NCBI GenBank assembly: GCA_030532425.1
Contig: JAUNLD010000003.1
Location: forward strand, 16,252 to 80,251
Length of the DNA: 64,000 nt
From: Lautropia sp.
Lineage (GTDB): Bacteria > Pseudomonadota > Gammaproteobacteria > Burkholderiales > Burkholderiaceae_E
Direction of reading: 5' to 3'
Below the pieces are notes generated by a model. It searched no databases and was not told the DNA's origin. It worked only from the letters and a program-made list of their open reading frames with translations. Position numbers and translations under genes: made by a program. Shown here in pieces: positions 26,857-35,942 of the stretch. Each line of letters starts with the position of its first letter. Within the stretch, counting starts at the first letter, position 1.

Positions 26857-29054
26857 ATGATGACCCATCATCTCCCCTTTCTCCGGCTGCATCCCGCAGT
26901 GCAAGCGCTACTGCTGGCGCTGGGCAGTCTGGCCTCATTACCCGTATTGGCGCAAGAGGTCGTGCCAACCGATACGGTCAGGGCATCCTCCCCCCAACCA
27001 CCGACTCACCCCAGACACAGCCTCCACACCTGCCCGTCCCTCACGACAGCCCATCCACCCCACCAGCCACCGAGCTATCCGGCATCACCGTCACCGCCAA
27101 GGGGTACGCAGCCGAGAGCGCCTCCACGCCCGTGGCCATTACCGAACTGACAAGGGGACAACTGGCGCAACGCCAGGCGGCCAACGTCGGCGAAGCCCTG
27201 CGTCACGAACCGGGGCTTGCGGTCGACAGTGACAGTGCTCAGGGCCAAAACCCCGTCATCCGCGGCCTCAAGCGCGAATCCATCGTGCTGCTGGTCGACG
27301 GCATGCGCTTCAATTCGGCACAGCCTGCCGGTGCGATCGCCTCATTCATGTCGTTGGGGCTGGCCGAACGGGTCGAGGTCGTCCGGGGCGCCTCTTCGGT
27401 GCTGCATGGCACCGGTGCACTGGGCGGTGTCATCAACGTCCGCCTGCCCCAGGCCCGCTTTCAGCCGGGGATGGCCGTGCAGGCCAGCGCCAGCCTGGGT
27501 TCGGCCGACCGGGGCCGGCAGGCGGATGCCATCCTCAATACCAGCCAGGGCGATCATGCACTGATGCTCGGAAGTACGCTGGCCCGGCATGACGACTATC
27601 GCGCCCCAGACGGCAAGGTTGCACGCACCGGCTACCGGTCACAGGTCCTGATCGGTCAATACCGTTTCAGGATCGACAGCCATCAGCAGGTACGCATGTC
27701 ATTGCAACAGCAAAAGGATCGTGACGTCTGGTATCCGGGAGGAACCCGTGCCCACCCCGCTCCGCGCATCGGCAGCCTGACCCCTCACTCGCCCGATCAG
27801 TACCGGCGCCTGGCCGAACTGGGATACAGCCATGGCCCCACACCGGCACGGCCGCTCGATCTGGACGTGCGCCTGTACCGGCAGGACATGAAGCGCAGTA
27901 TCTACGGCCATGCCGATGGTCTGGGCCGCGACATCTCGACCACCGACGTCACCTTCAACACCGACGGCCTGGATGCCCGCGCCGGATGGCAGCTGGATGA
28001 ACACCATCTGCTGTCGGTCGGGAGCCAGCTCTGGCGGATGCGTGCCAACCCCGACAGCCGTCAGGCCACGCCGCCCGCCTTCACGCAGATGGTGACCAGC
28101 CCCCCTTTCCGGGATGGTGAGGTACGTGCAGCAGGGCTTTACCTGCAGGACGACTTCCAGTACGGCCCCTGGCAGATCCTGGCCGGAGTGCGGCATGACC
28201 AGGTCAAAGGCAGTGCCACCGCGATGAACAACGGACAACTCACTCAAGGGCTGGCCCGCAGCGACCATGCAACCTCGGCCAGCCTGGGCGTGCTCCACGA
28301 AATCAGCCCGGCCCTGCGCCCCTACCTGAACATCGCACGCGCCTTCCGTGCCCCCGATCTGCGTGAACGCTATCAGTCCGGCCTGCGCAGCGATGGTTTT
28401 TTCTATGCAGGCAGCCCTCAGATTGCTCCCGAAACCGCCACGCAATTCGAAGCCGGCCTGAAAGGCAGCACGCCGACACTGGATTACGGTCTCGCCGTGC
28501 ACCACCAGCGCATCAGCAACTACATCACCGGCACCGAATTAAGCGGTGCCGCCGCCCTTGCCGCCTGCGGCCAACCCTACGCCAGCCGCTGCAAGCGCAA
28601 CGTCAACCTCGGCAACGTCACCATATCCGGTCTGGAAGCCGCTCTGGACTGGCAGTTTGCCCGCCAGCACTGGCTGCATCTTGCCTACACGCTACTGCGC
28701 GGCACCAACAGGGATCTGGATGAGCCGCTCTACCAGATGCCTGCCGACCAGCTCAGCCTGGGATGGCGCCATCAAACCGATGCGGCCTGGTCGGTCGATG
28801 CCGACCTGCACCTGGCTCGCCGGCAGGGCCGTATCGCCACCCGCTTCACCCGGGGGACTGAAGATCCCACCCCCGGCTACGGCCTGATCGACCTGGGCGG
28901 CACATGGCAGTTTGCACCACAGCAAAGCCTGCGGCTGAGCGTGCGCAACCTGGCCGACAAACGCTACCATGAACATCTGGCCGAGGGGGCTCCCGGCAGC
29001 GAACTGCCTGCCCCCGGTCGCAGCGTGGTGCTGTCCTGGCAGGGCCGTTTCTGA
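26857..29054 (+). pseudogene. TonB-dependent outer-membrane receptor, frameshifted near the N-terminus
   Basis: The first frame starts ATGATG at 26857 and encodes a clear signal peptide ending LASLPVLAQEV. The mature receptor (SGITVTAKGYAAE, then plug motifs NPVIRGLKRESIVLLVDGMR and VVRGASSVLHGTGALGGVIN, then the barrel ending SVVLSWQGRF) continues in another frame that reads in from about 26994. The frames would join if the C6 run at 26990-26995 had one more C. The assembled protein would be about 730 residues, normal for a heme, copper or siderophore receptor. Apart from this shift the barrel frame is intact for 640 residues. The cause could be recent inactivation, slippage-based phase variation or a sequencing error. 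It heads a cluster with an ABC importer and nnrS; the ligand is unknown. Confidence 0.8.
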
Positions 29055-29075
29055 ACCCATTCGAGGAGTGATCTG

Positions 29076-30197
29076 ATGGCTTGCGTTAATCCTTCCCAGA
29101 CCTCATCCACCTTCATGGCTCTGCCCGCCTCCCGCGCTACACCTTCATCCCCGCTGCCCCGGCCCACACGCCGGCAGCTATTGCAGGCGGGTGCCGGACT
29201 GGCGCTGACGGCCGGCCTGCCCGGTCTGGCCTCAGCCGACGCCCGGGCTGCCCCCGGTGGCACACCGGCCACTGCCCGGCTCCGGCAGCTGGTGCTGGCC
29301 GGCCCCTTCGCCACCGTCTCCAACCCGCTGATCCGCATCGTCGACAGCGGAGCCCTGGCCGATCTGGCAGAGCAGGTGGAGTTTTCCAGCTGGAAGAACC
29401 CCGACCAGCTGCGGGCGATGGCCCTGCAGGGCAAGGCCGACTTTCTGGCCGTGCCCAGCAACGTTGCCGCGAATCTCTACAACCGCGGTGTTCGCCTGCA
29501 ACTGATGAACATCGGCATCTGGGGCATTCTCTGGGTGGTGTCGCGTGATCCGGCCCGCAAGACGATGGCCGACCTGAAGGGCCAGGAAGTGGTCATGCCC
29601 TTTCGCGGCGACATGCCGGATTTCGTGTTCCGGCTGGTGGCCCGCCAGCAGGGCATCGACCCCGACAGGGACATCCGCCTGCGCTATGTGGCCTCGCCGC
29701 TCGATGCCATGCAGCTGCTCATCACCCGCCGTGCCGACAACGCGCTGCTGGCCGAACCGGCCGTTTCGGTCGGGCTGCGCAAGACCCAGTCGTTTCCGGT
29801 CAGTGCGGTGGCCCCCACGCTGCACCGGGGGGTCAACCTGCAAGAGGAATGGGGGCGCGTCTTCAAGCGACCCGCCCGCATCCCGCAGGCCGGCATCGTC
29901 ATGATGGGCCCCCAGCTGGGCAACGCCCGGCTGGCAGAACGCTTCCAGAGCGCTTGCACCGAGGCGCTGCAATGGTGCGAGAATAACGCCGAGGCCTGTG
30001 GCCAGGCGGTGGCCCGGCGCATCGACCTGCTCACCCCCGAAGGCGTGGCCGATGCCATCCGCGTCGACCACGCCGAGATCGTGCCGGCAGCCCAGGCGCG
30101 GGCCGAGCTCGATTTTTTCTACCAGCAGTTGCTCGAATTCCAACCAGGACTGATCGGTGGCAAGTTGCCCGGCAAGGATTTCTACTACGGCACCTGA
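29076..30197 (+). CDS. ABC transporter substrate-binding protein, NitT/TauT (NMT1/SsuA-like) type
   Basis: A 373-residue periplasmic binding protein. A twin-arginine-type signal is visible (PTRRQLLQAGAGLALTAGLPGLASA, cleavage near residue 50). The body has the periplasmic-binding type II pattern: NPLIRIVDSGALADL, GKADFLAVPSNVAANLYNRG, MADLKGQEVVMPF and RADNALLAEPAVSVGLRK. This resembles NMT1/TauA-like proteins, but the substrate cannot be read from sequence. GAGGAG lies just upstream of the ATG at 29076. It follows the TonB receptor by 21 bp and precedes the permease by 87 bp, so one transcript is likely. Confidence 0.85.
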   Translation: MACVNPSQTSSTFMALPASRATPSSPLPRPTRRQLLQAGAGLALTAGLPGLASADARAAPGGTPATARLRQLVLAGPFATVSNPLIRIVDSGALADLAEQVEFSSWKNPDQLRAMALQGKADFLAVPSNVAANLYNRGVRLQLMNIGIWGILWVVSRDPARKTMADLKGQEVVMPFRGDMPDFVFRLVARQQGIDPDRDIRLRYVASPLDAMQLLITRRADNALLAEPAVSVGLRKTQSFPVSAVAPTLHRGVNLQEEWGRVFKRPARIPQAGIVMMGPQLGNARLAERFQSACTEALQWCENNAEACGQAVARRIDLLTPEGVADAIRVDHAEIVPAAQARAELDFFYQQLLEFQPGLIGGKLPGKDFYYGT

Positions 30198-30284
30198 TGA
30201 CAGGCATCGGCGTCCCCGTGCCGACAGCCCCTGCCTGCCCGCACGTCGGTGCCGGGATGAACGGCACCAGGTGGACCACGCCCG

Positions 30285-31094
30285 ATGAAGCTGCTGCGTG
30301 CCTGGCTGGCAGGCCTGCCGGCCTATCTGTGGAGTGGCTGGGGGGCCATCGCCAGCCTGCTGCTCGGCATCGCCCTCTGGGAAGCGCTGGCGGCCCATTA
30401 CGGCCCGCTGATCCTGCCCACACCCTTCGAGGCTGCCACCACCCTGCTGCAGCTGGCCCGCCAGACCGGTGCCGATGGGCTCTGGCCACAGCTGCTCATC
30501 ACGGCCCGGCGGGCCTTCAGCGGCTTTGCCCTGGCCATGCTCGCCGGCAGCATCCTGGGCGTGGCCGCCGGCATGTCGATGACGGCAGCGATGATGTCGC
30601 GCCCATGGGTGACGGTGCTGCTGGGCACACCGCCCATCGCCTGGCTGGTGCTGGCCATGCTGTGGTTCGGCACCGGTGATGGCACCCCGGTGTTCACCGT
30701 CTTCGTGGCTGGCTTTCCGGTCATCTTCGCCGGCGGCCTGCAGGGCGCCCGCACCCTGGAAAAGCGCTGGCGCGACCTGGCCGATGCCTATGGGCTGCCC
30801 TGGCACATGCGGCTGACCGACCTCTACCTGCCCCATGTGCTGTCGTACCTGTTTCCCGTCTGGATCGTGGCATTGGGCAGCGCCTGGAAGGTGGTGGTGA
30901 TGGCAGAGCTGCTTGCGTCCAACGACGGCATCGGTGCCGCCCTGGCCGTCAGCCGCGCCCAGCTCGACATGTCGGCAACGCTGGCCTGGATCGCGGCGGT
31001 CGTGCTGGTCCTGCTGGCCCTGGAGTATCTGGTGCTGGAGCCGATCAAGCGCGAAGTCGAACGCTGGCGCGATGCCGGAGGACCGACCCCGTGA
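30285..31094 (+). CDS. ABC transporter permease, NitT/TauT type
   Basis: A 269-residue inner-membrane permease of the BPD_transp_1 family with about six helices. The EAA-type cytoplasmic loop is LEKRWRDLADAYGLPWHMRLTDLYLPHVLSYLFP (about 165-200), the site that contacts the ATPase. The ending is VLEPIKREVERW, as in SsuC/TauC-like permeases. It is downstream of the binding protein, and its TGA overlaps the GTG start of the ATPase gene by 4 bp, which indicates coupled translation. Confidence 0.88.
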   Translation: MKLLRAWLAGLPAYLWSGWGAIASLLLGIALWEALAAHYGPLILPTPFEAATTLLQLARQTGADGLWPQLLITARRAFSGFALAMLAGSILGVAAGMSMTAAMMSRPWVTVLLGTPPIAWLVLAMLWFGTGDGTPVFTVFVAGFPVIFAGGLQGARTLEKRWRDLADAYGLPWHMRLTDLYLPHVLSYLFPVWIVALGSAWKVVVMAELLASNDGIGAALAVSRAQLDMSATLAWIAAVVLVLLALEYLVLEPIKREVERWRDAGGPTP

Positions 31095-32062
31095 CCCCCT
31101 CACCCCTGGCCGACATGCCCACCCTGCCTGCCGCCACCGTCCCGGCCCACACCGCCACGGCGGACACGGTGGCCACGGACGCCTCCCTCGGCACACCGGC
31201 CCGGCCCGCCCTGCGCATCAGCCATCTCGACCATGCCTTCGGCCCCCGCCAGGTGCTGGAAGACATCTCGCTGCAGGTGCCGGCCGGCCGGACGGTGGCG
31301 CTGGTCGGTCCATCGGGCTGCGGCAAGAGCACGCTACTGCACCTCTGTGCCGGACTGCTCACACACAAGAGCGGCGAGATCGACAATGGTTTCAGGCGTA
31401 CCGCCATCCTGTTCCAGCAACCGCACCTGCTGCCCTGGAAAACCACCCTCGACAACATCGCCCTGGGCCTGAAGGCCCAGGGCAAGGGCGCCCGCGCGCG
31501 TGAGACGCGTGCCCGGGCGATGGGCCATGCACTCGGGCTGGACGAAATGGCCCTGGCCCAGTTCCCACACCAGCTCTCCGGCGGCATGCAGAGTCGGGCT
31601 GCCCTGGCACGCGCACTGGTGCTGGACCCCGACCTGCTGCTGCTCGACGAACCCTTTGCCGCCCTCGACATCGGTCTGCGGGCCCAGATGCACCAGCTGC
31701 TGCTGACGCAGCAGCGACAGCAGGCGCTGAGCGTGCTGATGATTACCCACGACATCCACGAAGCCATCACCCTGGCCGACAGCGTGCTGGTGATGGCAGC
31801 CGCCCCCGGCCGGCTGGTCTGGCGCATCGACCTGCCACGCCCGGCCCAGCAGCGTGATGACGACTGGATCAGTCGTCATGCCACCGCCCTGCTGGCGCAG
31901 CCCGTGGTGCGGGCCGCCTTCGACTTGCCCCCACTGCCGGCCACGCCCAGCGCCGGCCCGGCAGCCACGGCATTCACCGGGCAGGGCGGCAGCGCCCCCA
32001 TCGACGCCGGCCTCGCCCTCGAACCGCCGGGCAGCTCACGCCACCGGAGCAGCCGATGCTGA
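31091..32062 (+). CDS. ABC transporter ATP-binding protein, NitT/TauT type
   Basis: A 323-residue ATPase with GTG start at 31091. About 40 poorly structured residues come first. Walker A is GPSGCGKST (about 75), Q-loop ILFQQPHLLPWKTTLDNI, signature LSGGMQSRAALARAL, Walker B LLLLDEPFAALD and H-loop MITHDIHEA. The PWKT and HDIHEA elements are characteristic of the SsuB/TauB group. The C-terminal 60 residues form an extra Pro/Ala/Gly-rich tail. It overlaps the permease by 4 bp and nnrS by 7 bp. Confidence 0.9.
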   Translation: MTPSPLADMPTLPAATVPAHTATADTVATDASLGTPARPALRISHLDHAFGPRQVLEDISLQVPAGRTVALVGPSGCGKSTLLHLCAGLLTHKSGEIDNGFRRTAILFQQPHLLPWKTTLDNIALGLKAQGKGARARETRARAMGHALGLDEMALAQFPHQLSGGMQSRAALARALVLDPDLLLLDEPFAALDIGLRAQMHQLLLTQQRQQALSVLMITHDIHEAITLADSVLVMAAAPGRLVWRIDLPRPAQQRDDDWISRHATALLAQPVVRAAFDLPPLPATPSAGPAATAFTGQGGSAPIDAGLALEPPGSSRHRSSRC

Positions 32063-33324
32063 ACGCTGCCCGCCTCTGGCATGCCGCTCATCCGCTGTGG
32101 CTGTGCGCCTTCCGGCCCTTCTTCACCCTGACCCTGCTGGCCGGCATCGGCCTGCTCGGCCTGTGGCTGCTGTTCCTCGGTGCCGGCTGGCCCCTGCCGG
32201 CCGTACCCGGGGGTGCCGTCGTCTGGCATGTGCACGAGCTGTTGCTGGGGGTATCGCTGGCCGCGGTCGCCGGCTTCGCCCTGACCGCCGTCCCCGAATT
32301 CACCCACACTCCCGCCTACGACATCCGGCCGGTGCAGCAGCTGGTTGCCTGGTGGCTTCTGGGACGCCTGAGCTTCTGGCTGAGCGGCTGGTGGCCAGCA
32401 CCGGCCCTGGCCGTGGCCGCCCTGGCCCATCTGGCCTTCATGCTGCAACTGGGCGCGCTGCTGCTGCCGCGCCTGTGGCACGACCCCGGCCGCCGGCAAC
32501 TGGGCTTTGCCTGGTCGATATTCGCCCTGTTCATCACCATTGCCGGTTTCTACATCGACGCGCTGCGCGATGAGGCGCCGATGCGCTGGCTGCATGCGAT
32601 GCTGGGCGTGCTGATGGCCCTGATCGTGGTGGCGATGAGCCGGATCTCGATGGCGATCGTCAACGATGCCATCGACATCCGGCGTCCGCAGCCGGGCGGC
32701 CCGCACGCAACCGAAGACGAGCGTGCCCCCTATCTGGCCCGGCCGCCACGCCGGCATCTGGCCGTACTCTGCATCAGCCTGTTCACGGTGATGCACTGGC
32801 ATGCGCCCGACAGCCCCGTCACCGGCTGGCTCGCGCTGGCCAGCGCGGCCGCCCTGCTCAACCTGCTCAACGACTGGCACGTCGGCCGGCCCCTGCTGCA
32901 GCGCTGGCCGCTGATGCTCTATGCCTGCTACGTGTTCATGGCCGCCGGCTATGGCCTGATCGGCTGGCTGCTGCTGTCCGGCCATGGCAGCACCAGCCCG
33001 GGCATCCACCTGCTGAGCACCGGTGCCCTCGGCCTGTCTGTCTACACCGTCATCGCCATCGCCGGCTACACCCACAGCGGCCTCGACAAGGACGGCCGCC
33101 GCTGGGTACCCATCGGCGCATTCCTGCTCGGCATCGCCGCCCTGGCCCGGGCATTCTCCCCCTGGTGGCCCGACAGCCCGTTGCTGCAGGGGGCCGGCCT
33201 GCTCTGGTGTGTCGCCTTCGGCCTGCAGGCCGTGCGGATGCTGCCCGTCTTCCTGCGCCCTCGTGCCGACGGGGCCGAAGGCTGCGCCGGCGTGGTCGGC
33301 CGCAACAGCAACCGTCCGGCCTGA
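32056..33324 (+). CDS. nnrS: NnrS family heme- and copper-containing membrane protein
   Basis: A 422-residue integral membrane protein with about twelve helices. Family motifs are HPLWLCAFRPFFTLTLLAG at the N-terminus, VVWHVHELLLGVSLAAVAGFALTAVPEFTHTP with conserved His residues near 60, MAIVNDAIDIRRP, and later YTVIAIAGYTHSG. NnrS proteins bind heme and copper and are controlled by NO regulators in denitrifiers; they help cells cope with nitrosative stress. Here the gene is the last of a TonB-receptor/ABC-importer cluster and overlaps the ATPase by 7 bp, which suggests that imported metal or metal complex and NnrS function are linked. Confidence 0.9.
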   Translation: MLNAARLWHAAHPLWLCAFRPFFTLTLLAGIGLLGLWLLFLGAGWPLPAVPGGAVVWHVHELLLGVSLAAVAGFALTAVPEFTHTPAYDIRPVQQLVAWWLLGRLSFWLSGWWPAPALAVAALAHLAFMLQLGALLLPRLWHDPGRRQLGFAWSIFALFITIAGFYIDALRDEAPMRWLHAMLGVLMALIVVAMSRISMAIVNDAIDIRRPQPGGPHATEDERAPYLARPPRRHLAVLCISLFTVMHWHAPDSPVTGWLALASAAALLNLLNDWHVGRPLLQRWPLMLYACYVFMAAGYGLIGWLLLSGHGSTSPGIHLLSTGALGLSVYTVIAIAGYTHSGLDKDGRRWVPIGAFLLGIAALARAFSPWWPDSPLLQGAGLLWCVAFGLQAVRMLPVFLRPRADGAEGCAGVVGRNSNRPA

Positions 33325-33717
33325 AAGGGCCCCACCAGCCTGAGGCCCGCCCTGACGCCCCCAGCCGCAGGCCAGTACCGGCTGACGCCGTCCGGCCAGC
33401 CCCCGCCGCCCCGACACGAGACCATGACCACCGGCCCCGCAGGGCACACCGTTCGTCGGCCACCCCGGCCCGGCAGCGCCCTGCCACCTCCTTGCCGAGG
33501 CGCTCCAGGGGCCGATCCCCGCCATTGTTCCAACCACCAAGACAATATGTTCATGACAACGACTGTTCAGCCCGGATTGTCATCCTTATAATGCCCTCCG
33601 TAAACGAGCATGCCGTCATTCCCGGCGAAACGGACAACGCGCTCACCGCACGGTTCATGCGCATGCCGTCTCCTGGGCACCTCGCCCGCCCTTCACCCCC
33701 ATGAGGAACCTCCTTCC
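33325..33717. other. 393-bp intergenic region between nnrS and the nitroreductase gene
   Basis: The first 200 bp are GC-rich with no gene. The second half is AT-richer and holds TATAAT at 33587-33592 with a weak TGTTCA 17 bp upstream (33564-33569), the likely promoter of the nitroreductase gene. GAGGAAC at 33703 is its ribosome-binding site. No terminator hairpin was obvious after nnrS. Confidence 0.5.
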
Positions 33718-34323
33718 ATGTCCTATCAGGATCTCAAGAAAGCGGCTGAAACCCGTCGCAGCATCTATGCCCTGACCAAGAACCTGCCCGTGCCTGCTGC
33801 CGAGGTCGTCTCGGTGGTCGAGCACGCCGTCAAGCACACGCCCTCGTCCTTCAACTCGCAGTCGACCCGCCTGATCGTACTGCTGGGTGCCGAGCACGAG
33901 AAACTCTGGCAACTGACCGAAAAGGCCCTGGCAGCCATCGTCCCGGCCGACAAGTTCCAGCCGACCAAGGACAAGCTCGCCTCCTTCGCCGCCGGTGCCG
34001 GTACCGTGCTGTTCTTCGAGGACCAGAACGTCGTCAAGGGCCTGCAGGAGCAGTTCGCCGCCTACGCCGACAACTTCCCGATCTGGTCGGAGCACACCAG
34101 CGCCATGCACCAGTACGCCATCTGGACCGCCCTGGCCAGCCTGGGCGTCGGTGCCAGCCTGCAACACTACAACCCGGTCATCGACCAGGCCGTCGCCGAC
34201 ACCTGGAACGTGCCCGCCAACTGGAAACTGCGTGCCCAGCTGGTCTTCGGTGGCATCGGTGCACCGGCCGGCGAGAAGCAGTTCGCCCCGGTGGCCGACC
34301 GCCTGAAGGTCTACGGCGCCTGA
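33718..34323 (+). CDS. Nitroreductase family protein
   Basis: A 201-residue FMN-dependent nitroreductase-fold protein similar to the HBN1/YdgI-like small nitroreductases. It shows the early RRSIYAL motif for FMN phosphate binding, TPSSFNSQSTRLIVLLGAEH in the central region and LASLGVGASLQHYN near residue 140. Such enzymes reduce nitro compounds or quinones with NAD(P)H in the cytoplasm; the natural substrate is unknown. The start at 33718 has GAGGA about ten bases upstream. It is convergent with an MFS gene across two strong hairpins. Confidence 0.87.
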   Translation: MSYQDLKKAAETRRSIYALTKNLPVPAAEVVSVVEHAVKHTPSSFNSQSTRLIVLLGAEHEKLWQLTEKALAAIVPADKFQPTKDKLASFAAGAGTVLFFEDQNVVKGLQEQFAAYADNFPIWSEHTSAMHQYAIWTALASLGVGASLQHYNPVIDQAVADTWNVPANWKLRAQLVFGGIGAPAGEKQFAPVADRLKVYGA

Positions 34324-34349
34324 TCGCCCTCATCCCTGCCCCCTCACGC

Positions 34350-34417
34350 ATGGCCTGAGTACACTCAGGCCATCTGGCGGCACCGCAATCGCCCCCGGCC
34401 CTACCGGGGGCGATTGC
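34350..34417. terminator. Two adjacent perfect hairpins between convergent genes
   Basis: The first is ATGGCCTGAGT / ACTCAGGCCAT (34350-34373). The second has perfect 14-bp arms, GCAATCGCCCCCGG at 34385-34398 and its complement at 34404-34417. They fill the gap between the nitroreductase and MFS genes and can work on both strands; T-tracts are weak. Confidence 0.65.
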
Positions 34418-34456
34418 CATCCGGGATCATCGCTGCCGGCCGCGCCCCTCAGGCCC

Positions 34457-35611
34457 TCAGAACTTCAGGAAACGGCCCGCAACCGCCACGGCTGCCATCA
34501 GCACCGCCACCATCAGCAGCGCGATCACCAGGCTGCTGTGATGCGCCACGAAGCCGATGCCGGCCGGCCCGGCCAGCACACCGGCATAGCCGAGCGTCGA
34601 CATCGCCGGCACCGCCACCTGCTGCGGCATCGTCGTCTGACGGCCCACCGCCGTGAACAGCACCGGCACGATGTTCGAGCAGCCCAGCCCCACCAGGCCG
34701 AAACCGAACAGCGCCACCCACCAGGAGGGCACCAGCGTCGCCAGCACGATGCCGGAGGCAGCCAGCGCCCCCCCGATGATCACCACCCAGGTGCGCCCGA
34801 GCCGCTCGACGACCTGATCGCCAGTCAGCCGGCCAATCGTCATCGCCACCGAAAAACAGGCAAAGCCGATCCCCGACTGTTCGACACCGAAGCCATGTGC
34901 CTGGGTCAGCAGCACGCCGCTCCAGTCCAGCATCGCCCCTTCCGACAGGAAGACGATGAAACACAGGATGCCCAGAAACAGCACCACGCCACGCGGCACC
35001 GCAAAGGGCGGCCCCTCGGCCGGATTGCCATGATCGAGGGAATGGCGCAAACCCGGTATCAGCAGGCCGACCGCCACGGCACCCAGCAGCAGGATCGTCT
35101 GCCATGCGGGAACACCCCCACTCATGATGGCGCTGGCCAGGGCAGCACCGAGGATCCCGCCCATGCTGTAGAAACCATGGAAACCGGACATCAGCGCTTG
35201 TCCACTGTCACGCTCGACGATGATCGCCTGGATGTTCATCACGCTGTCGAAAAGGCCGATGGCCGCGCCGAACACGAACAGGGCGATGGCCAGCGGCAGG
35301 ATCGATGAAGCCATGGCCAGGGCCGGCAGCATCAGGCACATCACCAGACCGCAGACCATCAGCACGCGGCGGCACCCATAGCGGGTGCTGAGCATCCCCG
35401 AAGTCGGCATCGCCAGAATCGAGCCGATCCCCAGACACAACAGCACCAGCCCCAGCTGGCCCTCGTCGAGGCCCGTGCGTGCCTTGGCATCGGGCACCAG
35501 CGCCGCCCAGGCCGCCGTGGCCAGCCCGGCCACCAGAAACAGGAAACGGGTGGCCCCCTGCCGGCGGCGCCCCACTGCGACAGCTGTCACATCGGCCTTA
35601 CTCTGCTGCAT
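34457..35611 (-). CDS. MFS transporter, YbjJ-like
   Basis: A 384-residue major-facilitator protein with twelve hydrophobic segments. The N-terminus FLVAGLATAAWAALVPDAKARTGLDEGQLGL and GFHGFYSMGGILGAAL resemble the YbjJ/FucP-like group, in which WA-VP and GFHG-YS motifs recur. The loop 2-3 signature is SGMLSTRYGCRRVL. The substrate is unknown; sugars or drugs are both possible for this group. It is divergent from a Bcr/CflA-type transporter gene over about 330 bp, and convergent with the nitroreductase gene. Confidence 0.85.
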   Translation of the reverse strand: MQQSKADVTAVAVGRRRQGATRFLFLVAGLATAAWAALVPDAKARTGLDEGQLGLVLLCLGIGSILAMPTSGMLSTRYGCRRVLMVCGLVMCLMLPALAMASSILPLAIALFVFGAAIGLFDSVMNIQAIIVERDSGQALMSGFHGFYSMGGILGAALASAIMSGGVPAWQTILLLGAVAVGLLIPGLRHSLDHGNPAEGPPFAVPRGVVLFLGILCFIVFLSEGAMLDWSGVLLTQAHGFGVEQSGIGFACFSVAMTIGRLTGDQVVERLGRTWVVIIGGALAASGIVLATLVPSWWVALFGFGLVGLGCSNIVPVLFTAVGRQTTMPQQVAVPAMSTLGYAGVLAGPAGIGFVAHHSSLVIALLMVAVLMAAVAVAGRFLKF

Positions 35612-35942
35612 CGAAAATATCCCGCATGTTCTGCATCATCACAAGACCGGGATTCTTGAGCAGCCGCAGCAACATCGGCAAGTCTCACTGTCGCGAGGCC
35701 GGCACGCCCCAGGCGGCAGCACCTGCACAGCAGCCCCGGCGGGAGAAACGCCTCCCTTCCGGCAGGGCCAGCCGGCATCAGGCGCCGCCCGGATATGCGA
35801 AAATCAGCGATTATTGCCGTACCGTATGCGCCCCCTGCCGCCCAGCCGTGCCAGGCAGCCCGCCCTGACAAGCCGCCTAATGACATGCGATGGGGCAACA
35901 GCCGAGGCGGCCCTGTCCTGCCCTTCTCCGTTACCACGCATC

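Noticed and set aside
29232-31196. A 654-codon frame opposite the ABC importer genes
   Set aside because: Antisense to the binding protein and permease, with His/Gln/Gly-rich translation and no family match.
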